Part shown: positions 8,760-19,316 of the stretch, piece after piece | How positions within the stretch are numbered: position 1 is the stretch's first letter | Layout: each line of letters begins with the position of its first letter | Source of the DNA: Rhizophagus irregularis | Taxonomy: Eukaryota; Glomeromycota; Glomeromycetes; Glomerales; Glomeraceae | Direction: 5' to 3' | DNA length: 64,000 nt | Assembly: GCF_026210795.1 (NCBI RefSeq) | Contig: NC_089429.1 | Coordinates: forward strand, 4,030,001 to 4,094,000 | Position numbers and translations under genes: made by a program | Notes under the pieces: generated by a model | What the model saw: only the letters and a program-made list of their open reading frames with translations | Told to the model about the DNA's origin: nothing | Database searches by the model: none

Positions 8760-9060
8760 CTAAAATTAGTGACGAGAATCATGTGATATAGATTATCAAA
8801 TTGATAATTTTTTTTTTTCCAACGAAGTTTCACCTTTTCCATTTTTTCTTCACCGAATTTCTTATAAGCTTATTTATCAGGATTTACATTACATTTCCTT
8901 TTCCCATTTTCCTTCCCTTCGTTTTCTTTTTTTTGTTCTTTTTTTTATTCTCTCCATTTCCATTTCCTTCATTCTTTTTCTTCTTCAAATTCGTTCTTTC
9001 CTCTTTTTCATCCTTCCCCACTTCTGTTTAAAAAAAAAGTTAAAATCACCTACAAAAAAA
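8760..9060. other. Pyrimidine-rich tract
   Basis: A long T/C-rich run on the plus strand, leading into the first micro-exon array. The apparent frame at 8801-9031 encodes only F, L, S and P and is a composition artefact. Confidence 0.5.
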
Positions 9061-9657
9061 ATCCAAAATTCTTTTTTTAGATGGTTATTTCGGTCTCCCC
9101 GGACACAACATTTCCGGTAAACTATTTTTTTCTTCAATTATATTTATTTTAACAAGCTAGTTTCTAATGGCTCATTTTTTTAATTTTTTTTAGACGGTTT
9201 TGTTCTTTTTTTGTATATTTAGATGCGTGGAAATTCAGTTTCATTTTTTCTTTTTTTAAACAGTTCTTTAGTTTCTTTTGACATGTAAGTTTTCGGTATA
9301 TTTTTTTTTATTTTCCTTAATTTAACTACTCTGACGAACTGTTATTAACAGTTCACTTTTTTTTCTTTTTTAGGGCTCTTCAAATTTTTGTCACATTTCT
9401 TTAGGAATTCGGTAAGTCTTAATTTTTTTTACTAAATTTTTTATTTTTAACGAACTATACTAATAGTTCATTTCTTTTTCTTTTTTAGGCAGATCTTTCT
9501 AGTTTCTGGAGTTTAGATGGCTTGGATTTGAGTACTTGAATTTGGTAAGAGAGGGGCTATTTTTTATAATTCTTTAATGAAATGTTTACTAACGTTTCAT
9601 TTATCTTTCTCTTTTTAGACAGCTTCTTTTTCTTCAAGTCTTTATACTAAGGTTGCT

Positions 9658-9890
9658 TGTTTAAACCTCTTCAAAATCCTACGATTAGTTTCATCAAAAT
9701 TTTACTATAGATTTATTATAGTTTCGGCAGAGTTTCAGCAGTTTTGGCATTTATAATAAGTTTTGGCAGTTTCGCCTTTCTCCAAAGTTTCACCAGTTTT
9801 TAATATAACTTTAATATAGTTTCGGCAGAATTTCGCTTTTCGGGAAAACGCCATCTTGCCTAAACCCCTAGGTTTTGGCAAGCAACCTTA
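9658..9890. mobile_element. TAAGGTTGCTTG MITE, copy A
   Basis: Ends TAAGGTTGCTTG...CAAGCAACCTTA, 233 bp, flanked by the 8 bp duplication CTTTATAC (9650-9657 and 9891-9898). An 8 bp duplication and short imperfect terminal repeats fit a non-autonomous hAT element. Copies B (28,620) and C (48,462) are close relatives. It sits inside an exon-like block of array 1. Confidence 0.85.
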
Positions 9891-10934
9891 CTTTATACGC
9901 GCAGATTATGGTATATATATTTTTTTTTTGTTTTTTAAACATTTTTATTATAACGAAATGTTAACCTAACAATTTCATTTTTTTATTTTTTTAGGCAGGT
10001 CTTCGGCTCTTTGGACATGACATTTCAGTAAGTAATTTTTTTCTTTTATTTATTTTAACGAAACGTTTATTAACATTTTGTCTTATTTCTTTTTTTTTAG
10101 TCAGCTTCTTTAAAACTTCTTTGACGTGGATTCGTAAGTTTTTTTCTTTTTTTTCTTTTATTTATTTTAACAAAACGTTTACTAACGTTTCATTATTTTT
10201 CTTTTTTTAGACGGATCTTGGATTCTGGTAAGAAACCAGAAGAAAATTTTTTAATTTTATTATTTAATGAACCATCTTTAATGTTTCGTTATCTTCCTTT
10301 TTTAGACAGCTTGCTCTTCAGACTTGGATGGCATGCATTATTTGAATGAAATCATTTTGTTACAATCTGTGACTAAAAATGATGAAAATCAAGATGGGAT
10401 AATAGAAAACGCATTGGATTAGGTGAGCTATTTTTTCGCTATTATTTGTTTTAACGAAACGAATGAAATGTATTCTAATGTTTCATTCTTTCTTTTTTTA
10501 GATGGACCTGGACATGTGAGATTTCGGTAATTGTTTTTCTTTAAAATTTTTTTTTAACAAAACGTTTGCTAACATTTTGGTTTCTCTTTTTTCTTTTTTT
10601 TTAGGCAACTGGTTCTCTGGTTCTCTATCGGGAATTTTAATAAAGATATGGATAATAATAAACATAATAATACACTTGAAAGTGAAAAACAGGTCCATCC
10701 TACTTCTCGTACTTCATCTAATAGTAATACATCAAATAAATAGATAGCTACATTGATTCCAATGGGTTTTTTTTTTATTTTTATGAAACGTTTATTAATG
10801 TTTCATTATTTTTTTTTTAAACGGAACTTGGATTCTGATTCTCCAGGTCTGAACACGTTGGATTTAGGTACTTCTACTTCAGTAAGTATTGGAGTTTCTT
10901 TGATTTATTTCTTTAATGAAACGTCTTACTAACG

Positions 10935-11313
10935 TAGAGTTCCAATCCGTCATCCGACGGATGATCAATCTCTTCTCATTTATTTTTGGAAAGAGACATT
11001 TATGTTTCATAATTTATAATTTAGGAACTGCATTCGATGTAAGGTGATCAGACTATGCATTATTTAATTAATTGAACATAAAATAAATGGGGTGAAATCT
11101 TAGTCGGATTGAAATTTTCATCCGTCAGATGATATTTTAATCCGTTCCTAATTTCTCCTCACTTTCATTTTTGAAAAAAAAGTTTATTTATTAAATTATA
11201 TACTGTATTATGCTCTTAGGATATCCTTAAAAAAAAATGCTCTTTTATATTAATTAAATGAGCGTACAACTGTCAAAATGTGATTATCCGTCAGATGACG
11301 GATTGGAACTCTA
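10935..11313. mobile_element. TAGAGTTCCAATCCG MITE inserted in an intron branch point
   Basis: 379 bp with a perfect ~20 bp terminal inverted repeat (TAGAGTTCCAATCCGTCATC) and an 8 bp duplication TACTAACG (10,927-10,934 and 11,314-11,321). The 8 bp duplication suggests hAT type. The target is exactly the TACTAAC branch-point sequence of an array 1 intron, so the insertion duplicated the branch site. Confidence 0.85.
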
Positions 11314-11470
11314 TACTAACGTTTGATTTTTATCTTTTTTTTTCTTGATGACCAGATGACCAGATCTTTGAAAGCATAGAATTTTGGTAAGAGGAATCTG
11401 AAGTATTTTTTTTTGAATATATTTCCTAGTTTTATTTATTTAATTTCATTCTCTTTTTTATTAGATAACC

Positions 11471-11989
11471 TGGTCTCCAGATGCATGAAAATTCGTTAAA
11501 GAATTGGAAATCTTTTAATTTTAAATGGCAGGGAGGGTCTTTGGAAGTATTGAAAATTTTAATTAGTTGTAATATTATATGTAATATAACAGGACAATAT
11601 GTATATATATAATAATAAAATTGAGTAGTAAAATAATAATAAATATCAATATTAAAATAGCGTAATATACTATTATTTATTATATAGTAATTAATTTCTT
11701 TACAGAAACCTTGAATTTTTAAACAATACCGAATTGATATAATAATGATGTTAAATAAATATCGTGGCGATATCGATTTGCAAATGATATCATTATGATA
11801 TCGCAATGATATCATTTCAATATTAATTCAATATATCGAAATGATATCGTAAAGATATTTGTTTGAAAAAATATCAGATCAATATCATTTCGATATTGTT
11901 ATAACAACAATGAATTTTTTGAAAAATGGGAAGTAAATACGATATTAATATGATATCATTCCAACATTAATTCAATATCAATATGATAT
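11471..11989. other. AT-rich spacer with degenerate GATATC units
   Basis: No gene. 11,750-11,989 contains decayed copies of the 164 bp tandem unit of the neighbouring arm. A 127-codon minus frame at 11,432-11,815 is low-complexity (I, Y, N) and not convincing. Confidence 0.5.
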
Positions 11990-12610
11990 CGTAAAGATAT
12001 CACTTTATAATTATCTAATCGACATCATAACGATATTGACGAAACATCAAATTGATATCATTTCGATATTGTTATAACAATAATGAAAAATAGAAAGTAA
12101 ATACGATATTAATATAATATCGTTCCAACATTAATTCAATATCAATATGATATCGTAAAGATATCACTTTATAATTATCTAATCGACATCATAACGATAT
12201 TGACGAAACATCAAATCGATATCATTTCGATATTGTTATAACAATAATGAAAAATAGAAAGTAAATACGATATTAATATGATATCGTTCTAACATTAATT
12301 CAATATCAATATGATATCGTAAAGATATCACTTTATAATTATCTAATCGACATCATAACGATATTGACGAAACATCAAATTGATATCATTTCGATATTGT
12401 TATAACAATAATGAAAAATAGAAAGTAAATACGATATTAATATGATATCGTTCCAACATTAATTCAATATCAATATGATATCGTAAAGATATCACTTTAT
12501 AATTATCTAATCGACATCATAACGATATTGACGAAACATCAAATCGATATCATTTCGATATTGTTATAACAATAATGAAAAATAGAAAGTAAATACGATA
12601 TTAATATGAT
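11930..12610. repeat. 164 bp tandem repeat, right arm
   Basis: Four to five units at an exact 164 bp period, near-identical to each other. Each contains several GATATC or near-GATATC palindromes and the motif TTGTTATAACAA. Confidence 0.85.
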
Positions 12611-13961
12611 ATCGTTTTGATATAACGAAACGATATCATTTTGATATTGTTATAACAATAATGATTTTTTTTTAATAAATGCAATATCAATATAATATTA
12701 TTTTAATATTAATTCAGTATCAAAATAATATCAAAATGATATTATCTATAAATATTGAATTTACCTTTAAAAATATCAAATCAATCAAATATCGTTAAAT
12801 TCAATTTTAATAATATTTAATAATTTGTAATCTAATTTAAAAGTTAATTTCAATAATAGATTTAAGTTACCGGTTATTTATTACAATAACAATTTTAATT
12901 ACAGATAAAGTATACATTAGTTTAAATATTATATAACAGATAAAAAAAAATATCAATAAATCTATAATAAACTAATTCAATAAATTAGAATTATGAGTTA
13001 AATTGGTGATGTAAGTCAAAACATTATACCTTAATACTCCAGAATCATAACTCATCAACCCAAAGTTGAGGATTAACTGGGTACCTTGCTTTAGATTCAG
13101 CGACACTACCCAAGTTGGATGGGGTGTCACAGGTACGCTTTAAGAAGACTCGCTACGACTCTATTGCAAAAAGGATAAGTATATTCGAAAACACCAGATA
13201 TAAATTCACCTCAGAAGTTTGGCGGGAAACCCCTGTAAATAACTGCAGTTTCATCATTACCAAAATCATTGAACTTAGGGATACAATGAAAAAGTTCATG
13301 AGAATGACGGCTTTAAAAAAAAAATACAAATATATTTTCAACTTTGACAATTCACCCTTATTCTTTGGCCTGGAATTCTCATATGACTGCATTATTGTTG
13401 TTTGTAATTTGATCCATTGAATCCACCATAAATTGCCTGGCAAAGCGAACTTTTATTAGACAACCATAGCTTCATCAACAAACGTTGCAATGTGTTTGGA
13501 TGAATGACATCCTGTTTAATAAATTTTAAATGGGCAAACGTGGACCTAAAACCCATTAAAGATAGGTTGCAAGAAGTGCAAAGCAACCTACCAACTCACG
13601 AGTGGGTCTAAGGCTTAGGGAATAAAATATACGCCAAACACACACAAGTTGGTATGGAGTTAAAGTCTTACAAACTAAAAATTATTCTTGCCACTTAATT
13701 CTCCAATAATCAATGTTATAAAAAAGTTACTTACGACTTAAGCCTACTTAATTATATATAAAACGACACTTTGAACAGACAGAGTTCATGATATATGAAA
13801 ATATCCCATCATGCCTATTTTAACCCTTGATTAATGGATTTTCATTGCGTTAATTATATAAGCTTTACGCCTATATAACATAAGCTTACACCTATATAAT
13901 TCAAGTCCGCCTTTTCCTATAACACACTATGCATGACGGCAAATGGTATAGGAGGCAGACT
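11990..13961. repeat. Right arm of 8.4 kb inverted repeat
   Basis: Reverse complement of 5540-7338. It has at least four 164 bp units (same position of the unit at 11,997, 12,161, 12,325 and 12,489) where the left arm has about two, so unit number has changed since the arms formed. The outer end is GGAGGCAGACT at 13,961. Confidence 0.85.
13115..13420 (+). CDS. Short open frame conserved in both arms (right copy)
   Basis: 101 codons, the mirror copy of the frame at 6088-6393, and unrecognised. It starts in MDGVSQVRFKK here and MDGMSQVRFKK in the other arm. Confidence 0.2.
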   Translation: MDGVSQVRFKKTRYDSIAKRISIFENTRYKFTSEVWRETPVNNCSFIITKIIELRDTMKKFMRMTALKKKYKYIFNFDNSPLFFGLEFSYDCIIVVCNLIH

Positions 13962-14770
13962 CTACTTTCAGAAAGAAAGTTTTTTTTTTAAAAAAAAAAA
14001 ATGTACAAAATAAATAGTTTTAAATAAAATAGTGGTTAATTGACTTTTTAGGAATTAATAGCCTTATAATATACGCGATCATTTAATATACGTGATTATT
14101 TAATCAGACAATTTATTAAATTTGGTATTACACGAACTTGATCAACCTGATAATTGTTTAGTCTTTTATAGGTGGATATTTCTTGAATTATCACCTGAAC
14201 TTTTCAATTTTTTGCAGAATCGAAGATGAAAACCGGAAAAGTATTCTGATTCAGAATTTTTTTAAGAAATGTGTTTGTTATTTTGTAAATTACCAGTCAG
14301 AATTGGCTTAAACTTTAAAGTTCTTACTTTACGCAAATGTTACGTAAATGTATTCTTTTTGATCTGTATAATAATGTCAAATATATAGAGATATTTAGGC
14401 CGTATACATTAAAGAAGAAACGTCACATAATAACCATTCCATTTTTAACAAAACAACAATTACTTTTTAAACTTGAAAGTGTTATATCTTAGACAAACAT
14501 TTTATAGTTTTATACATCCATTTTATTTTATATTATTATCACTTGACATTATGGTATAATGTTTAGAATAATGATGTTTCATATTATCATTTACTTGTAA
14601 AATTTACTAAATTTATTCAATGTAATATCGTTATAAAATGCATAATTTTATAAAAAAATTAGAGCGTTTGCTAAGATTTATAACTATGTATAATTTAATA
14701 ATATTATTAATAACTATGATTAAAGGATATGAAGTATCAGTATAAATAAAATAACTTACCGATAAAGAAT
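13962..14770. other. AT-rich intergenic, nothing recognised
   Basis: A homopolymer T/A patch lies at 13,980-14,000. The rest is AT-rich with no supported gene. Confidence 0.5.
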
Positions 14771-15902
14771 CAACGATCTTGTTTCCGCTCCTAGAAGGGA
14801 TCGTTAATTCTTTGGTTATATTATCTAATTCTTTAACGGCGGACAAATTTTTTCTGTTCTACGAAACCTTAAAGGTTTCTCTTACGAAATCAACCAAGAT
14901 ATCGAACCCTCCATTTCTTGTTAATTCTGAAATATTAACAGCTACAAGCTGTCAGCTTAAAATCTTTTGAACAAATTCTTCATCAACGTAATCTATAAGT
15001 TCCTTTTGAGATAAACTTCCGGTAGATGCTCTATAATTAAATTAATAATTAATACAAACAGCACTATTTGGTTAGCTAGGAAACAATTAAATAAATACCT
15101 GTTTTTTCTTATTTCTTTAAATTCTTCTACAGAAGTTAAAATAATTTGGTTAAACTTATTTCTGAAGTCGATGAAAAATTTTCAGGTTTTTTTGAGGTAG
15201 CTTTTAGCTTCGTTCGAATGTATTTTTATTTTGAAAATTTTTGTTATCAACTCATCAAAAACTTTACCACGTGGACTTCTCGCACCTAAAAAAAGACACT
15301 TGACACTTTCGTCCCATAGACGAATTTTATCCTAAAATATTAAAAATACATTATTTAAAAGATTTAGACAAATAAATATTATCATGTTAATTTAATACTT
15401 ACGTCCATAATTTTACTGGATGATGAGATAGCAACATCTGTATTGTTTATTTCTAGTGCCAATCTTAAAATTTCTGGATGGTCGACGAACCAAGCAACTA
15501 TTTCTAAATTTGACTTTGATTGAAATACTTTGGGTTTTTTATGATCTTCCGTCTTACTCGCATCATCATCATCATCATCATCATCATTACTTCTTTTTTC
15601 ATTTACTACTATAACTTCTTTATCGGCAGATTCGGCAGCTTCTTTATTACTATGGTTTTTACTTTTTTTCATCAACTGATTGGCTTTCTCAATGTCAATA
15701 TCTCTTCTTTTTTTCATAATTTGTTTTCTTTTCGATCCTATTATACATATTTTTGGTATTTATTAATTATTCTTCTTACATATAACTATATAACAAAACT
15801 TACTATAAATTTACAAAAGAGTTATATCTACATACCTCCTTCAACTTCCATTTCTTAATTATCATCAGACGATTTATTAGGTGATTTACGTTTAGTCGTC
15901 AT
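14771..15902 (-). pseudogene. Decayed multi-exon gene, product unknown
   Basis: On the minus strand ATG 15,902-15,900 starts a short exon (MTTKRKSPNKS...) with an in-frame TAA at 15,857-15,855. An intron (donor near 15,838 GTATGT, acceptor near 15,740 TAATAG) leads to the exon at about 15,738-15,403, which encodes a lysine-rich segment, a run of eight aspartates and a hydrophobic end. Further exons follow after introns with GTAAGT..TTTTAG and GTATTT..ATTATAG ends. They contain frame changes (for example near 15,190) and stops. The exon-intron layout is clear, and the protein family is not recognised. Confidence 0.5.
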
Positions 15903-17039
15903 AATATAAAAAAAAATATGAGCAAAAAAAAAAGTGGAACAACCTTTTTGTTTCAAAGTAGGTGATATATATCGAGGAAATATGAATGAATAAAAAATGT
16001 GGAGCAACTTTCTTGCTCAAAAAAGTAGGTGATAAACATTGAATGAACAAAAAAAAGGGCGAGGTTATCATGATATAATTTTGAGATTTTAGCTATTGTA
16101 ATTATGATTGTAGTATTTAATTGGAAAATATACATGATCTCAATATCATTGTGTATTGTGTAAAATGCAGGATCAGTTAAAAATATCAGGAGATGGGAAA
16201 ACTAAAAATTATGATTTCAAGATCGAAAATTAAATTTAATTTATATAAATAATTTGTATTTCATTTAATAATAAAAGTGAATACTGGACACTTTTTTTAT
16301 ATAGAAGATTACTTCAAATCAGTTCCAAATCTTTATTTTATTGCGTATTTACGATTCAATTTCATAAATTTTATTATACTTTTTTAGGCCATATAAGGAG
16401 TGAGAAGAAAAATATTAGAAGAAAGAAGTGAGAAGAAATTAATCATGTGAAGTATCATTTTATGTGATACAATAATATGCACCAAACTCAAAAAGTATAA
16501 CCATTATAGCTACTATTATCATTCGGCATTAAATTACGTAATGTTAAAGATATTATTGCATCCAAATAACCCAATCAAACCTTTTTACTCATATGTGACT
16601 GATTACTAAATTTGCGAAAAGACAATGCAACTCCTTAACATATGATTTTTGTATATTATTGTACAATTATGAAAAGAAAGTCGTGAGCAGTCTATAGAAT
16701 ATTATGTAAAGCTACAAAATTCAAAAATATTTAGAGTTGGTAACGAATTTACATTTCAATAGTACCATTAAATAGAAATTTATAAACTTAACTGCTAAAG
16801 GAAGAGAAATTTTTAAACGATAAATGGATGAAACATAGTACAGTTTGATGGTTGCTAGAATACTCTCAAAATAATTTTCATGATTAATTGTGGAGGTTAT
16901 AATTAAAATATTCCAATTGAAATAATACAGTGACGATCTGCTTATTTGCTTATTTAATGATTTAGCATATTTTATTATTTTATGTAGTAAAGTAAATAGT
17001 ATTTTTTTCTAAATAATGAAAGATACATCGTTCAGAAAA
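15903..17039. other. AT-rich intergenic, nothing recognised
   Basis: No gene or repeat array supported. Confidence 0.45.
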
Positions 17040-17150
17040 TAAAAAAATTGAATGTTGTACAGCAATATAATATTAAGCAAAAAATTGAATGTTGTACAGC
17101 AATATAATATTAAGCAAAATTAAATGTTGTACAGACATCAATATAACAAA
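17035..17150. repeat. ~39 bp direct repeat, about three copies
   Basis: The block AATGTTGTACAGCAATATAA recurs at 17,051, 17,090 and, altered, 17,125. Confidence 0.8.
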
Positions 17151-17219
17151 ATAGTAATTATGATTTGAAAGATTTACAATTTCATATGAAGTGAGGTGAG
17201 TGTAAACGGAGAGGCGAAA

Positions 17220-17908
17220 TTATTCAATTTCAATGATTTCATAATATGAAGGTGAGCCTCGTAAACGGTAAGGTATAGGTGATGAGTGATGGAGGAGAGG
17301 TGTAGGTGATGAGTGATGGAGAGGCGTAGGTGATAATGATGAGTGTGAACGGAGAGGTGATATAGGTGAGCATATTGGTGAATGTAGTGGTGAAGATGAC
17401 GAAGTTGTTGTATGGCTTGTTGTGTTGATTTCGTGAGCAATATCATAAATTATTTCTAAATAAATAATCAGATTAATTTATGAATTAAATAAAAAAAAAA
17501 TAAAATATTTACGTGGTTTTCTAATATTTAAGTCATTTTTCCCAAAAACGTTCACTGCCGGAATTCCTCGTAGTACTTCGTTCCTAGAGCACTTTTCCTT
17601 CCCTTTGGCTTATTCTCGATATATAATTGCATTTTCTAATAAAATTATAAAATTATATTAGTACTATTTAATATGCTAAAATAGTAGTTGAACCTGAAAT
17701 AATGTTTATATACTTTATAAGCTCGCACTAAGCCGTTAAATTTTTTTTTACATTTCCTCCCAGTATACGTGGTTCTGAATTCAAGGTTTATTTTGCTTGC
17801 TAGCCCTTTCCAAAAATTATGCTTCATATTACCATTAAGTTCGTGAAAATTATTGTTTTGATTTTTTCTTTTATTAATTAAAACTCGCAATTGTCTATCA
17901 GTCCACAT
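17220..17908 (-). pseudogene. Myb/SANT-like DNA-binding protein, damaged
   Basis: Three exons on the minus strand: 17,908-17,714 (65 codons, in phase), an intron with GTATAT..TTATTAG ends, 17,635 to about 17,518, an intron with GTAAAT..TTATTTAG ends, then a last exon to TAA at 17,222-17,220. Exon 1 encodes a helix-rich W-T-D-R-Q...F-W...C-K-K-K-F-N-x-L-x-R-A-Y-K unit typical of the fungal Myb/SANT-like (trihelix) family. Exon 2 has the conserved G-R-K-S-x-L-G-x-K-Y-Y-E-E-F-R end, and exon 3 a Ser/Thr/Pro/His-rich tail ending EIIEIE. An in-frame TGA and a one-base shift in exon 2 (near the poly-A after TTTTTGGG) break it. It may be a domesticated or transposon-derived DNA-binding gene. Confidence 0.6.
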
Positions 17909-19316
17909 GTTATTAAAGAATTAATAAAATATTAATGAAAACGAAAGAGAAAGAATTTTGTAAAAGGAGTGGGAAAATAAAAAAAATCTGTAAAAAAAAA
18001 AAATCCGTGTAAAAAAAAAAAATCCGTGTAAAAAAAAAAAATCCGTGTAAAAAAAAAAAAATCTGTGTAAAAAAAAATAAAATCAAATTATTACGCCTAC
18101 AATCTATGAACACAAGAATTAATGAAATATTAATGAAGATGAAAGAATTAATAAAACGAAGAATTATATTAATGAAAACGAAAGAATTAATGAAACAAAA
18201 GAATTTTGTAAAAAGAGTGGGAAAATAAAAAAAATCTGTGTAAAAAAAAAATCCTTGTAAAAAAATAAAATCAAATTATTATGCCTACAATCTATGAACA
18301 CAATAAGAAATTGCAATGATGTAGAATAAATAGTTTAAACAAATTTGTTAAACAAATTTGGATAAGCCATGGGTATGCCGCGGATATGTCGCGGGTGTGT
18401 CACGGGTGTGTCGCAGTGTCTTTATGGTAAATTAAAGCATTTACCGTGGGTGAGTTGCGGGTCAATTTGAGGACTTACTATGGAATAATAAAGATGTTTT
18501 TATACACGTAATTATCTTCTATGGTGGTTGATTTAGAGGTTCAATCAGAGAAGTTTTACCACAACATTTATTTTATTTTGACAATGACTTAAAATTAATG
18601 AAAATTAATTAACGAAAATTAATTTAATTGGTCTGCTAATAACAATCATGGTGTTTAACGAATTCGCTTCATTAGTTTTGATGTTCGAAAAATATAATCG
18701 TAAATTAAATATATAATCGTAAATTAATAAATCATACTTTATCTATTATTTTATTAAATCGTAAACTTTAATACTCTACTACTAAATTAACTAAATTATT
18801 GTTTCGCAAGAGCATTTTCTATTTATTAAGTATAATTTTCAACCACTATTTTTTATAATCCTGCATATGAATTTACAGGTCAAAAACTTCGCAATTCAAT
18901 TAGTTTAATTTTCGAGTTTTTTGACGCATTCGTGAGATTTAAGCAAGTATGAAATAAATTTTTTTTATACTAATTGAATTTTTATGTATTGATTAACGAT
19001 AAAAAAAGCATGTACTACTTGATTTTGTATACGATTGTGTTCCAAAACTTGACGATTGTGTTACTTTTAAAACTCCAATGTGCTACTTGATTTTGTATAC
19101 GATTGTGTTCCAAAACTTGATGATTGTGTTACTTTCAAAACTCCAATCAGAATCTATAGCAAATCGGTAATAATTTTAACTGAATTGATTTTGGTTTTTT
19201 TGTCGATACGCTAAACAATATAAAAGGTATTAAGGTATTTAATAAATAATTTTTATAAAGATTTATTGAATTTTATAAAAATTCTAAATTAAGTTAAGGA
19301 TTTAAATTGTCAAAGG
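17909..19316. repeat. Minisatellites and short duplications
   Basis: 17,985-18,075 holds about four copies of a ~20 bp unit (ATCCGTGTAAAAAAAAAAAA). 18,120-18,280 repeats the region upstream in degenerate form. 18,365-18,420 has tandem GTGTCGCGG-type steps, a rare GC-rich island here. 19,014-19,142 is a direct duplication of a ~66 bp block (CTACTTGATTTTGTATACG). No gene. Confidence 0.6.

Larger units (their letters stand above)
9058..11470 (+). other. Micro-exon/intron array 1
   Basis: About a dozen successive units, each made of a 20-60 bp exon-like block followed by an intron-like block of roughly 70-110 bp. The intron-like blocks begin GTAAG or GTAAT, contain an inverted repeat of the type AACGAAACGTTTACTAACGTTTC (9 bp arms around a CTAAC branch-point motif), then a T-rich tract and TTTTTAG. 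Examples of acceptor ends are TTTTTTAG near 9371, 9487, 9617, 9994, 10,100, 10,210 and 10,499. No continuous protein is obvious. Two MITEs have inserted into the array (9658 and 10,935). This may be spliced RNA of unknown function. Confidence 0.6.

Noticed and set aside
8801..9031. Open frame encoding F/S/P-rich peptide
   Set aside because: Pure pyrimidine-tract artefact.
17174..17446. His/Leu/Tyr-rich minus frame
   Set aside because: The neighbouring phase gives a Ser/Thr/Pro-rich tail that joins the Myb/SANT exons through a proper splice site, so this phase is a shadow.
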